From Lysobacter_K sp043738095 (GTDB lineage: Bacteria > Pseudomonadota > Gammaproteobacteria > Xanthomonadales > Xanthomonadaceae), in the NCBI GenBank assembly GCA_043738095.1, contig JAYSZI010000019.1:1-64000 (forward strand): a stretch of DNA of 64,000 nucleotides. Reading direction: 5' to 3'. Shown here piece after piece: positions 43,637 to 53,057 of the stretch. A program made the translations under genes and the position numbers. Position 1 is the first letter of the stretch; every line of letters begins with the position of its first letter. Below the pieces are notes generated by a model. The model did no database searches. It was not told the DNA's origin and was given only the letters and a program-made list of their open reading frames with translations.

Positions 43637-44952
43637 CTAACCCGACACCGCCCGCACCGCCCGCACCGCGCGATCCACCTCGGCTGGCGTGTTGACCAGA
43701 CTGGGGGCCAGACGCGCATAAGTAATCGCGTAGGGACTGGTGCTGGCGATGATGCGTTTTGCGAGCAACCGCTTGACCACGTCGGCGGGGCCACCCCGTC
43801 CACTTCGAACGCCACCAGTCCCGCCGACAGATCGCCCGACATCGGCGTGCGCACCCTCACCTTGGGATTGCCCGCTAGACCCGCTTTCAACTGATCGTTG
43901 AGGCTGCGGATGCGCGCGGCCACGCGGGCGCGGCCCATTTGCTGGTGCATGCGGAACGCCGCCGCCGTGGCCCATTGGTGCTCGAACGCGTGGAAGCCGC
44001 CGGGCGTCATTCGGCTGGCATTGTTGGCGGCCGCGGGCGCCCGGCCCTGCATCCATGCCTCGTAACTTTCCAGTTCGCTGAACGTCGGGATCGTCGGTCG
44101 CAGCCGGGCCCAATTCTCGGCATTGGCCCAGATCAGGCCAGTGCCACGCGGGCCAAACATCCATTTGTGCGTGCCCGCGCAAAAATAGTCGCAGCCCATG
44201 GTCGCGATCGTTTCGTCGACCGCGCCAATGCCGTGCACCCCGTCCACGACGAGCAACACCGGCGGACCACGGCGCGCGCGCAACGCAGCTGCCAGCTCGC
44301 GGATCGGCAAGCGGATGCCGCTGCTGGAATGCACCCAGGTCAGGCCGACCACGCGCGTACTCGGGCCAATGCCTGCGAGCAGTTTGGCGATGAGGCTGGC
44401 CGTGGTCGCGGTGGCGGCGTCGTCGAACAGCGCGATCTTGCGCAGGGTGGCGCCGGCGCGCTGGGTGGCGAGGCGGGCCGATTCGTGATGCGAGTAGTGG
44501 TCGTGAGTGGTGCACAGCACTTCATCGCCCGGCTGCAACGGCAGGCCGTGGTAAATCAGCGCGAGGCCTTCGGTGGTGCTGCGGGTCAGACAGATGTCCT
44601 CCGCGCGGCCGCCGAGGTACGCGGCGATCTCGCGTTGCACCTGCAATGGCACGTTGTGCTCGTCCCCCGCAAACATCCCCTCCTCGATCACGTGGAACGG
44701 ATTGCGATCCATCGCCCGGCGGTAGCCATCGATCGCCGCGCGCACCGGCGCGGGATGGCTGCTGATGAAAAAACTGGCGAAGTGCAGATAGGACGGATCC
44801 AATGCAAACTGGGCGCGCACGCGCTCCCAGCTGGACAGATCGGGCAACGCTGGCGTTTCCGCAGCGACCGAGGCTAACAACCCGCCCGGGAGCATGGCGG
44901 TGGCGGCCAGCGCCGCCGGGGCGATCAGGAACTCCCGCCGGCTGACGGCCAT
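43637..44952 (-). pseudogene. Tat-exported PLP-dependent aminotransferase class V-fold enzyme, single-base frameshift
   Basis: A gene for about 438 residues: twin-arginine signal (SRREFLIAPAALAAT), then a class V aminotransferase/isopenicillin N epimerase-like fold with LTRSTTEGLALIYHGLPL, VLLVVDGVHGIGAVD and the PLP Lys in CAGTHKWMFGPRGTG. Near 43785-43795 the frame breaks in VDGVAP. The expected continuation ADVVKRLLAKRIIASTSPYA runs in the other frame and ends naturally at 43637 (RAVRAVSG). Restoring one G or C repairs it. The unrepaired frame would add about 90 unrelated Arg-rich residues. It could be a true lesion or a sequencing error. Confidence 0.85.
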
Positions 44953-45157
44953 GGCGTCTTCCTCGTGCTCGCCCCGCGGGGCATCAACTGAGTCAAACGT
45001 CGGCAATGCAAGCTGGCGGACACCTACCGCGTGCACCGGCCGCGGCCGAACCAAAGTGCCGCGGTGATCGACGAAGCAGAAACGCGCTCAGCCAAAGAGG
45101 TCGCTCCCTTGCAAGCTGCCTCGGCACCTACACAGCAGCGGGCCGGTAATCGAACGA

Positions 45158-46438
45158 CTACGGCCGAGCAACGCCAGCGAGTGCGTCGATCGCGATCGGT
45201 GCAATCGAACCTACACGCTGAGCATCCAGAGCATCGACAAACGCGCGCGGCAACGGCAGCGTACCGAACCAGCCTTTCTGAATTCCGCTCAGCATCTGCA
45301 GCATCTGGCCGCGCCCGCCGGGCAAGCGCGACAGGGGATGGAACAGCAGGTCGCGAACCGCCGCGACGCGATCGCGTTCGGATTGGAACAACGGCGTCAG
45401 CCAGCGGCTCCAGAAATGGTAGATGCCGACGTGATCCCGCCGGCTGCGCTGATAGTGAGCGAGCGCCTCCGGCAGCGATTTCGCAGTGCGCAGGCCGTCG
45501 CGCAGCGCACGCGCGTCGAGCAGGGCCATGTTCACGCCCTGCCCGAGCTGCGGGCTCATCGCATGCGCCGCATCGCCGAGCAGCACCGCGCGGCCGCGAT
45601 GCCAGTGGCGATGCACCGCATCGCGATACCGCGCCGTCGCCAGTCCGGCCGGCACGTCGATCGCGTTCAGGCGTGCGGCTGCTTCCGGCCAGACCGCAGC
45701 GACCCCGTCGCGCCAGCGCTGGGCGTCGATACCGGATGGGTCCAACGCCGCGGTTGGCAGGCTCCAGAAGAAGCTCAAGCGCGGTGTCGGGTCGCTGGGG
45801 CGGCTGCCGACCGGCAGCATTCCGACCATGCGCCGCGCGCCGACGTAGCGCTGCTGCAGTTCATCGATCCAAGGCCAATCCCCTTGATCGACCAAGCACC
45901 ATTGCGCGCCCCACGGATACGGCCGGTCCAATTGCGACGGCGCTAGTTGGCTGCGCAGTTGCGAGGCCGCGCCATCGGCCACGATCACCAGGTCATAGCC
46001 ACCGTGTTTGCGTCCGGACGCGTCTGTTAGCGCGCCCGCTTCGGTATCGACGTTGACGATGCGGCACCCGCGATGGATGTGGCGTCCGTGCTGCCACGCC
46101 GCATCGAGCAGCTCGAACAACGCGCCACGCTGCATGCCCAGCCCGCACAGGCGCGGGTCGAGTTCGCCGTAACGCATGTCCATAACCCCACGCCCACCCG
46201 CGGTCTCGCCGTACAGGCGCGTGACGCGCGCGCCGTGCGCAAACGCCGCATCCAGCAGCCCCAGCTCCCACAGCACCGCCAGCCCGGCCGGCTGCAGCAG
46301 GAACCCAGCGCCGACCGGACCGAGCACCGGGGCGCGCTCGAACACCTCGACCTCGTGACCATCGGCAGACAGCATCAACGCCGATGCCTGCCCGCCGGTG
46401 CCGTAACCCACAATCGCCACCCGCAACCGCGACGCCAT
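45158..46438 (-). CDS. FAD-dependent monooxygenase (UbiH/PHBH-like)
   Basis: A 426-residue flavoprotein with the FAD-binding motif VAIVGYGTGGQASALML at the N-terminus, the DG-type motif YDLVIVADGAASQLR near residue 155 and the second FAD motif VLLGDAAHAMSPQLGQGVNMALLDA near residue 285. It is of the aromatic-ring hydroxylase group; the substrate is unknown. The ATG at 46438 has GGAG immediately upstream. It lies near, but divergent from nothing related, so no pathway is inferred. Confidence 0.9.
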   Translation of the reverse strand: MASRLRVAIVGYGTGGQASALMLSADGHEVEVFERAPVLGPVGAGFLLQPAGLAVLWELGLLDAAFAHGARVTRLYGETAGGRGVMDMRYGELDPRLCGLGMQRGALFELLDAAWQHGRHIHRGCRIVNVDTEAGALTDASGRKHGGYDLVIVADGAASQLRSQLAPSQLDRPYPWGAQWCLVDQGDWPWIDELQQRYVGARRMVGMLPVGSRPSDPTPRLSFFWSLPTAALDPSGIDAQRWRDGVAAVWPEAAARLNAIDVPAGLATARYRDAVHRHWHRGRAVLLGDAAHAMSPQLGQGVNMALLDARALRDGLRTAKSLPEALAHYQRSRRDHVGIYHFWSRWLTPLFQSERDRVAAVRDLLFHPLSRLPGGRGQMLQMLSGIQKGWFGTLPLPRAFVDALDAQRVGSIAPIAIDALAGVARP

Positions 46439-46590
46439 CTCCACTCCCTTGGCGCCGGCGGATGCCGCGCGCAGTCGTACGTCTTGCTCAGTCGCCATTC
46501 GAGCCAAACCCGCTGGGCTGCACGTGATTCCGGATTGCGCAGACTGCCGCGCTGGCTGCGGGCGCTGGCGGGCGCCCTGCCCGCGCCCAA

Positions 46591-47001
46591 TCAGCTTGCG
46601 GACGGCGCCGCCTTGAGCGAGCGCAGGAACAACCCCAACCCGCCGACCGCGAGCACCAGGATTACGATCAGGTCGAATGCGCTCATCGCGCGGAAGCCGA
46701 ACGAGACCGAAGCCAGCACGCCGAAGATCATCGCCACCAGCGCAACCAACGCCAGCACCCACCCGGCAATGCTGCGCGCGTTATAGAAAATCAGACCGAT
46801 GCCGAAGATGAGAGGAATCAACACCATGCCCGTGGTCAGACCGAAGCTACCCGGGCCCGAGCCTCCGAACAGCAACGTGCCCAACCCGAAGTTGGACCGC
46901 ACCGCGATCGCATTCAGCAGCAGGTAGAAACCCCCACACATCATCACCAGCCCAAGAACGAACTGCCCCACTCCACCGTTGCTTCCGCCTGCACCGCGCA
47001 T
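46591..47001 (-). CDS. Multi-pass small membrane protein
   Basis: A 136-residue protein with a Gly-rich N-terminus (MRGAGGSNGGVGQ) and four membrane helices (FVLGLVMMCGGFYLLLNAI, GMVLIPLIFGIGLIFY, GWVLALVALVAMIFGVLASV, DLIVILVLAVGGLGLFL). No family was recognised. AGGAG precedes the ATG at 47001. It may be co-transcribed with the FAD enzyme, 152 bases downstream. Confidence 0.75.
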   Translation of the reverse strand: MRGAGGSNGGVGQFVLGLVMMCGGFYLLLNAIAVRSNFGLGTLLFGGSGPGSFGLTTGMVLIPLIFGIGLIFYNARSIAGWVLALVALVAMIFGVLASVSFGFRAMSAFDLIVILVLAVGGLGLFLRSLKAAPSAS

Positions 47002-47169
47002 CGCTTCACTCCTGATAAGACTGATGTAGCCCCAATACGGATCTTGCTGAATCCCCGGATGCGATAAGCCATGACGTACCGCACCGTTTGTTGATAGCGC
47101 TCGCGCGCTGGCCCAACAGCAGAGCCTCGCCAGCACGCGATCGGTTTGCTGGCTCACCCATGTTGCTAA

Positions 47170-47500
47170 TCATGCCTTCTTCAAGAAACAGATCTTCAAC
47201 ACGAGACCTTTGATTTTGTCCGAATGCCCTTCGACGCACTGGGCGTCGCCATCGGCCAAGCGAATATTCTTCATCACGGTGCCCTGTTTCAACGGGATCG
47301 ACGAGCCCTTGACCTTCAGCACCACTGTGTCGCCGTCGTCCAGGACGTTGCCATTGCTGTCGTGGACTCTCAGAGCGCCGTCGCTTGGGCCTCGTCCGCC
47401 AGCGCCCACTCGTAGCTGCAGTCGGCGCAGACATGGCGATCGCCGTCGACATAAGTGTTCTTGAGCGTGCATTGCGGGCAGACGAGCAGACGAGCCGCAT
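47170..47500 (-). pseudogene. phnA: PhnA/YjdM-type zinc ribbon protein, broken by duplication and deletion
   Basis: The start at ATG 47500 reads MRLVC and is followed by a perfect 8-bp tandem duplication (CAGACGAG at 47479-47486 and 47487-47494 on the plus strand), which shifts the frame. In the shifted frame the zinc ribbon is clear: VCPQCTLKNTYVDGDRHVCADCSYEWALADEAQA. One more base is missing near 47382-47390, after which the C-terminal domain reads RVHDSNGNVLDDGDTVVLKV and GTVMKNIRLADGD to the end (FLKKA). With one repeat copy removed and one base restored, the product has 107 residues, the usual PhnA size. Confidence 0.85.
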
Positions 47501-47629
47501 AACTATGGGGCCTCAGCTCGACGGGGCTCGGGTTGGGTACTGTAGGGGAGTTCGCCCGCGCCGGGCCCGGGACGACGCCTCGGCTCTAATCCGGTGCTGC
47601 TGCGATTGGTCGGTGGCACCGCTGCGCAG

Positions 47630-48595
47630 TCAGCCCGTCTTGCGCGCCTTGCCACCCGCCTTGACGCGCTCGTCGACCACCGCCGTAAGCAGCGCGCCTA
47701 TGAACACGATCAATGCGGCGTAGTAGATCCATACCAGCGCCAGCATCAGCGTGCCCATCGAGCCATAGGCCGAACCGGGATCAGCGTGCTTCAAGTACCA
47801 CGAGATCGCGGCGCGTCCGAGAACGAACAGCAACGCGGTCGCGGCCCCACCGCCCACCGCGCGGCGCCAGCCCACGGGGCGGTCGGGCAGGTAGTGGTAC
47901 ATCAGCGCAAAACCGACCACGTAAATCAGCCAGGCGGCGACTGTGGCCATCAGCGGCAGCATCCATTCCACACGGGCGAACGCCAGCTCCAACACCGTCG
48001 ATACGGTCATCGACACCAGCAGCAAGAAGCCCAACGCAAACACCAGTCCCAGCGAAAACACCCGTTTGCGCAACCACGCCATCAGCCCCGGCAACCGCGT
48101 CGCGTCGGTGCGGAAAATCTTGTTGAGCACGTCCTGCAATTGCGCGAACACCGCGGTGGCACCCACGAACAGCAGCGCCAAGCTCCACCATCCCGCAAAC
48201 GAGCCAGTATCTGGTCGCGCCCTCGCATTACTGACGATCGTGCGGGCGATCTCCTCAGCCTCCGTACCCACCAGCAGCGCGATCTGCTTCATCAACGCCT
48301 CCTGCGCGCCCGGAAGCATCGCGCTGGTCAGCCACACCAGGATCAGCAGCAACGGCGCCAGCGACAGCAGCGCGTACAGCGCCAACGCGGCCGCTTGCGA
48401 CAGCAAGTCGACATCGATGAAGCGGCGCAGCAAAGCCGCCGGCAGGCTGCCCTGCGCGCGCCGGATTAACGCCACGATGGCGGGGCGCCGCAGCGACTTG
48501 CCACTATCGGCGCGCGTGGCTGACGGCTGGGTTGGATCGAGTTTGGCGATCAGCTTCGTCGCCGCCTTCTTGGCAGGCGCCAGCGTTCGCGTCAT
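47630..48595 (-). CDS. YihY/BrkB family inner-membrane protein
   Basis: A 321-residue protein with about six membrane helices and the YihY/BrkB signature: RFIDVDLLSQAAALALYALLSLAP near the N-terminus, LQDVLNKIFR in the middle and VGWRRAVGGGAATALLFVLGR and SAYGSMGTLMLALVWIYY near the end. Once annotated as ribonuclease BN; the family has no proven activity and is linked to serum resistance in Bordetella. The ATG at 48595 follows GGGAA. A Lys/Pro-rich stretch upstream is open and could be an extension. Confidence 0.9.
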   Translation of the reverse strand: MTRTLAPAKKAATKLIAKLDPTQPSATRADSGKSLRRPAIVALIRRAQGSLPAALLRRFIDVDLLSQAAALALYALLSLAPLLLILVWLTSAMLPGAQEALMKQIALLVGTEAEEIARTIVSNARARPDTGSFAGWWSLALLFVGATAVFAQLQDVLNKIFRTDATRLPGLMAWLRKRVFSLGLVFALGFLLLVSMTVSTVLELAFARVEWMLPLMATVAAWLIYVVGFALMYHYLPDRPVGWRRAVGGGAATALLFVLGRAAISWYLKHADPGSAYGSMGTLMLALVWIYYAALIVFIGALLTAVVDERVKAGGKARKTG

Positions 48596-48650
48596 GGGCT
48601 TCCCGGCCGATGGTTTGGCGCGCGCGGGGCTCGAACTCGCTTTTTTCGAC

Positions 48651-48791
48651 TTACCGCGGGGGACGGCAGCTGGGGGTTTTTTCGGAGACAAGCGCTTGGC
48701 CAGCGGCGGCTGTGGCAGCCAGCAATACCGAATCCAGCGTGAAGTCTTTGACCAGGAAGGCGGAAGCGGCGCATTCGACGCGGCGCAGCAT
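48651..48791 (-). pseudogene. Receiver-domain fragment of a response regulator
   Basis: A 46-codon stretch reads MLRRVECAASAFLVKDFTLD, then SVLLAATAAAGQALVSEKTP, ending at a stop. This matches the alpha4-beta5-alpha5 part of NarL/FixJ-type receivers (pattern GASGFLLKD..., AAGEALL). The conserved switch Lys is present. No receiver start or HTH part is found on either side. It is a probable remnant; the surrounding 348 bases upstream of the BrkB gene hold nothing else recognisable. Confidence 0.4.
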
Positions 48792-48943
48792 GCGCGCGGG
48801 TGCGGGTTGAAGGATGCACCCGCGCCTTGCCCCACTGCTCGCCGATGCCAGCATCGCCCGCGACACCGACGATCGGCCGGGGCCTGAGCTGCGACCCCTC
48901 GAAGCGGATATCGTAGGGCGCGACCACTCCGAAGGAATACCCA

Positions 48944-50500
48944 TTGCGCCGCATGATTAAGTGGATCGGCTTCGCGGGACTGGCACTGGCAGCGATCATC
49001 GCCAGCGGCCTGTTGCTCGCCGACCGCCTGACCCCACCTGCCACCGGCTTGCCCAGTCACGCGCTGGCGTTGCAGGCGGCGCACAGCGAGATCGACCGCG
49101 AACTGACCCCGATGCTTGCCGCCCATCCCGGGCAAACCGGTGTGCTGCTGTTGCCCGATGGACTCGATGCCTTCGCCGCACGCGCAATCGCCACCCGCAA
49201 GGCCGGCCGCAGCCTCGATCTGCAGTACTACATCTGGCACGACGACCTGATCGGTCACCTGCTGGCGCGCGAGGTGCATGCAGCCGCGCAGCGCGGCATA
49301 CGCGTCCGCCTGCTGCTCGACGACATGAATGCCGAGGGACTCGATCCTCAACTGATGACGCTGGACGCGCATCCCAATATCGAGCTGCGCCTATACAACC
49401 CGTTCCGCAACCGCACCGGCATGGCACGCGTGTGGGAACTGGTGCAGCGCATCTCCAGCGTCAACCACCGCATGCACAACAAAGCCTGGATTGCCGACGG
49501 CCGCGTCGCCGTGGTGGGCGGGCGCAACATCGGTGAGGAATACTTCGGCGCCGACGCGCAAGTGAACTTCCGCGACCTCGATTTGTTGCTGTTTGGTCCG
49601 GCAGTGCAGCAGGCCAGTAGTATTTTCGACGCCTACTGGAATAGCGCCGCGGCGGTGCCGATCGCGGCGCTAAACCGCCAGCAACCCAAGGCGTTGCGCA
49701 AGATGGTGGCCGATGCCGACATCGAAGCCACTCTGGCGATCGCCAAACCGTACCTGGATCGTGTCAACCGCTCGCAGGGCGTGCGTGCCTACTACCAACG
49801 CGCGCTCACCCCGCACTGGACCACGAACGTGCAGGTCATCGCCGACCCGCCGTTTAAATGGCGCAATGACAATCGCGACGACTGGCTGGTCACCCGCCTC
49901 ACGCAGACCCTGGCGACCACCCGCAGCAAGGCCCTGTTGATCTCGCCTTATTTCATCCCCGGCGAAGACGGCACCGCCGGATTTGCGGCCTTGGCCAAGC
50001 GCGGCGCGGAGGTCGGCATCGCCACCAATTCTCTGGCCGCAAACGACGTGCCGGCGGTGCACAGCGGTTATGCACGCTATCGCGGGCAACTGCTGGATCA
50101 GGGTGTGCACCTGTACGAAATAAAAGCATACGGGCCTACCGAATCGGCAGGCCTGTTTGGCAGCAGCGGCGCCAGCCTGCACACGAAAGCGTTTGTGGTG
50201 GACGACGCGCGCGGCTTCGTCGGCTCGTTCAACCTCGACCCACGCTCGATCGATCTCAACACCGAGATGGGCGTACTGTTCGACGACCCCGCGATCGCCA
50301 TCGAACTGCGCAACGAGTACTTGCGGCTAACGCATCCGGCATTGAGCTATTGGGTGTATCGGCACGCCGACGGCGAACTACGCTGGCTCGACCGCGCCGG
50401 GCAACAGCCCGTCATGCTCCGCCACGAGCCCAACACCAGCGCCTGGCAACGTGGCGTGGTGCGGGTGATGGGTTGGCTGCCGATCGAATCGCAGCTATAG
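48944..50500 (+). CDS. Phospholipase D family protein (ClsC-like)
   Basis: A 518-residue protein: an N-terminal anchor (IGFAGLALAAIIASGLLLAD), then two PLD domains. HKD motifs are HNKAWIADGRVAVVGGRNIGEEY near residue 178 and HTKAFVVDDARGFVGSFNLDPRS near residue 413. The arrangement fits ClsC-type cardiolipin synthases, which join phosphatidylglycerol and phosphatidylethanolamine head groups. The TTG at 48944 has AAGGA eight bases upstream; an ATG three codons later is the alternative. Confidence 0.9.
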   Translation: MRRMIKWIGFAGLALAAIIASGLLLADRLTPPATGLPSHALALQAAHSEIDRELTPMLAAHPGQTGVLLLPDGLDAFAARAIATRKAGRSLDLQYYIWHDDLIGHLLAREVHAAAQRGIRVRLLLDDMNAEGLDPQLMTLDAHPNIELRLYNPFRNRTGMARVWELVQRISSVNHRMHNKAWIADGRVAVVGGRNIGEEYFGADAQVNFRDLDLLLFGPAVQQASSIFDAYWNSAAAVPIAALNRQQPKALRKMVADADIEATLAIAKPYLDRVNRSQGVRAYYQRALTPHWTTNVQVIADPPFKWRNDNRDDWLVTRLTQTLATTRSKALLISPYFIPGEDGTAGFAALAKRGAEVGIATNSLAANDVPAVHSGYARYRGQLLDQGVHLYEIKAYGPTESAGLFGSSGASLHTKAFVVDDARGFVGSFNLDPRSIDLNTEMGVLFDDPAIAIELRNEYLRLTHPALSYWVYRHADGELRWLDRAGQQPVMLRHEPNTSAWQRGVVRVMGWLPIESQL

Positions 50501-50540
50501 CGTGGCGGCTTAGTGCAGGGGTGGCGACCCACGACCAATG

Positions 50541-50807
50541 TCAACGCAGCTGGCTGTCCTTGCTGCCGCGGCGGTTGTAGCCGCTGAACCCTGCCTGCTC
50601 GGCATCGCGCGCCTCCTGGCATGCCACACACAGGCGCACGCCAGGCACCGCCTTGCGCCGCGCCTCGGGAATCGCCACGTCGCAGTCTTCGCAATGCTCC
50701 AGACCCGGGCCATGCGGCAGCTGGCTGCGCACGCGCTGGATTGCATCCTTGATGGTGGCGTCGATCTGGTCTTGAACGGCACCGTCGCCGGCCCAACCCG
50801 TTGCCAT
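50541..50807 (-). CDS. DksA/TraR-type C4 zinc finger protein
   Basis: An 88-residue protein with a C4 zinc finger near the C-terminus (HCEDCDVAIPEARRKAVPGV, then LCVACQEARDAEQAG) and an N-terminal helix (VQDQIDATIKDAIQRVRSQL). It resembles YbiI-type TraR/DksA proteins. Full DksA has a longer coiled coil with acidic tip that enters the RNA polymerase channel; this short form may act differently. The ATG at 50807 starts the helical part. Confidence 0.87.
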   Translation of the reverse strand: MATGWAGDGAVQDQIDATIKDAIQRVRSQLPHGPGLEHCEDCDVAIPEARRKAVPGVRLCVACQEARDAEQAGFSGYNRRGSKDSQLR

Positions 50808-50925
50808 GGCGGCCTCTACTCTATTGTTCGGATGCGCAAAGGATAGAACGTAGCGCATGAAGTCAAGGCAATGAACATCGCCCCGGCGACCATGGCCCCG
50901 CACGCAGCGCACGGCGCTTAAGATG

Positions 50926-51660
50926 CTAGGGCTCGTTGACCCACACCCCGTAGCGCACGTCGCTGACCTCCAACGAGCCATCGGGAAATTCCTGGAACGT
51001 CATCACGCGCGCGGGGTACAACCCGGGCTGCCCAGCCTCGGGCGCTGGCGGGATCGGCAAGCCCAGCGCGGCGATGCGCGGATCGAACAGCCGCTTCGAG
51101 GTGTCGGTCGCCTTTGCGACGAGCCTGACGCTGACATAGGTGCTGCCGGCCATAGTCAGGGGCGACAAGGCGTCGGTGACGCGGTGGAACCGGGTCTGGC
51201 CGAAGCACATCCGCGGGCGGGCAAGTGCCGCCGCATCGACCTGGCGATCGGGGTCGCCCTGCTGGGCAAAGCGCGCACGCACGATGTCGAGGTATTCCTC
51301 GTCGGGTTCTTCCCGATACACCGCGGCACCCGCCCGGGTCAACGCATACCGGACGTATCCGCCCGCGGCATCGTCGACGATCTTGCGACTGAGCAAGCCG
51401 GCCTGGGCGAGATCCTGGCAGCGATCGCACGATCCCTTGACCGCACCGCTGCGGACCGGGAAGGGTCCGGCTTCTATGCATAGCGGGTCGCGTTCAATCA
51501 TCCCCTCGTCGAACAACGCACGCATTTTTGCCAAGCGGGCGTCGGACACGGTGCCGCCGCCACAGCCACTGGCGTACAGAACCACGCAGGCCAGCAACGC
51601 GACCTGGCGCCATGCCGCGCCCACGCGATGGCCGCCTTTGCGCTGCTCAACGCGCGCCAT
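50926..51660 (-). CDS. Hypothetical lipoprotein
   Basis: A 244-residue protein with a lipoprotein signal (VALLACVVLYASGC). The mature part has four Cys pairs or singles (DPLCIEAG, SCDRCQDLAQ, RMCFGQTR) and ends in a beta strand (LEVSDVRYGVWV). No family is recalled. Its ATG overlaps the end of the RCC1-repeat gene by 14 bases, so the pair is translationally coupled and probably functions together at the envelope. Confidence 0.72.
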   Translation of the reverse strand: MARVEQRKGGHRVGAAWRQVALLACVVLYASGCGGGTVSDARLAKMRALFDEGMIERDPLCIEAGPFPVRSGAVKGSCDRCQDLAQAGLLSRKIVDDAAGGYVRYALTRAGAAVYREEPDEEYLDIVRARFAQQGDPDRQVDAAALARPRMCFGQTRFHRVTDALSPLTMAGSTYVSVRLVAKATDTSKRLFDPRIAALGLPIPPAPEAGQPGLYPARVMTFQEFPDGSLEVSDVRYGVWVNEP

Positions 51661-52864
51661 TGGACCGTCCAAAACGGATGTCGGTAAGCACCGCCGCAGG
51701 CCGCCCATGGGACCGGGCAATACCGCCGTCGCCAAGCGCGCCGGTGGCGTTGCTGCCCCACGCATACAGCTCGCCCGCTGCGCTCAAGGCCACGCCGGCG
51801 CCGTAGGTCGTGGTCACCGCTACCCATGGGCGCGATCGATCGATCAGGGTGGGTGCGTGCGCAGACGTAGCGTCGCCGAGCCCAAGTTCCTGATCGAGGT
51901 TGCGGCCCCAGCCCCACAGTGACCCATCATCGGCAATGCCGAGCGAAACCTGCGGCCCAACCGCCAGCGCGATCCAGCGGCGCTCGGAAATCGGCACCAG
52001 TGTGGTGGCCTGCAGCGCGGCACGGCCGGCGTTGTAGTCGGGTGTGCCCACCCCCAACTCGCCAAACAAATTGAGCCCATAGCCAAACAGCCGCCCGTGA
52101 TCGTCCAGCGCAAGCACGTGGCTGGCATTCTCGCGGCAATAGACCTGACGCACGTGCCCGTCGACCGATAGTGCTTCCAGCCCGGTGCGGTCGCCTTGCA
52201 GCGGACCGTCATCGCTGCCGCGCCGCTGGAGATCCTGGCTACGCCAGAGTTTGCCGCTCTCGTCGATCGCGTGCAGGCGGGCGCCTTGAATGCAGGCGTC
52301 GACAAAGCGTGTCCCGAGCATCAGCTGCCGCGGAGAGCGTAGCGGCGCATCGAATGCCGATCGGCCCTGCAAGTGGTCCTGCAGTTGCTCGTCCGACCAG
52401 TACCACAGCCCCCCAGTTCGCGTGATACCAAAGCCCATGCCCCAGGTCTCGCCGGCGAGCTTCCAGTTGCGATCAACAAACACGCCCGTGGGCGCTATCG
52501 GCGCGGCGGGGGATTTGCCCACGTCGGAAAGCCCCGCCCGCCACAGCTGGCCGCGCCCATTCAACGCATAAATCGCGCGATTGCCGGCACTGACCTGCGT
52601 GAACCACGAACCCTGCAGCAACTCGCGCGGCCGTTCTCCGCGGCTCAAGCGTTGCGTGCCCTCGGGGATGTCGGCGCTGCCCCAGCCGAACACCCGTCCC
52701 TGCTCGTCCAGCGCGACCACGTAACCAGCGCCCGCCGCGAGCACGCGATTCTGCGGCGTGACCACAGCAGAGGCGTGGCTCGGCACCACGACCGCTGGCC
52801 CGCGCAGGGCAAAAAAACCGAGCACGACGGCGACCACGATCAAACCAATCAGCAATTTCTGCAC
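51647..52864 (-). CDS. RCC1-repeat beta-propeller protein, membrane-anchored
   Basis: A 405-residue protein: one N-terminal membrane helix (LLIGLIVVAVVLGFFAL), then RCC1-like repeats with the pattern VALDEQGRVFGWG, ALDDHGRLFGYGLNLFGELG, GIADDGSLWGWGRNLDQELG and ALSAAGELYAWGSNATGALG. These form a beta propeller that usually binds proteins. The GTG at 52864 follows GGAAG and starts the helix. Bacterial RCC1 proteins are of unknown role. The propeller should lie in the periplasm. Confidence 0.85.
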   Translation of the reverse strand: MQKLLIGLIVVAVVLGFFALRGPAVVVPSHASAVVTPQNRVLAAGAGYVVALDEQGRVFGWGSADIPEGTQRLSRGERPRELLQGSWFTQVSAGNRAIYALNGRGQLWRAGLSDVGKSPAAPIAPTGVFVDRNWKLAGETWGMGFGITRTGGLWYWSDEQLQDHLQGRSAFDAPLRSPRQLMLGTRFVDACIQGARLHAIDESGKLWRSQDLQRRGSDDGPLQGDRTGLEALSVDGHVRQVYCRENASHVLALDDHGRLFGYGLNLFGELGVGTPDYNAGRAALQATTLVPISERRWIALAVGPQVSLGIADDGSLWGWGRNLDQELGLGDATSAHAPTLIDRSRPWVAVTTTYGAGVALSAAGELYAWGSNATGALGDGGIARSHGRPAAVLTDIRFGRSNGAR

Positions 52865-53057
52865 GCTGCTTCCGGATCCAGAATCATTCCCCGCGGCAAT
52901 GGTAGCGCGGCCCGCAAACTCGCTCGCGACGATGATTCTGGCGACGTTGGATCCGCCTCGTCTCGACACCGGGTTTGCCTTCGCACAGCGGACAGCGTCG
53001 GCGCCGCATCGCAATGAATGCCGCTGGCGTGACACGATCGGCAGCGTCGCCATCGAA

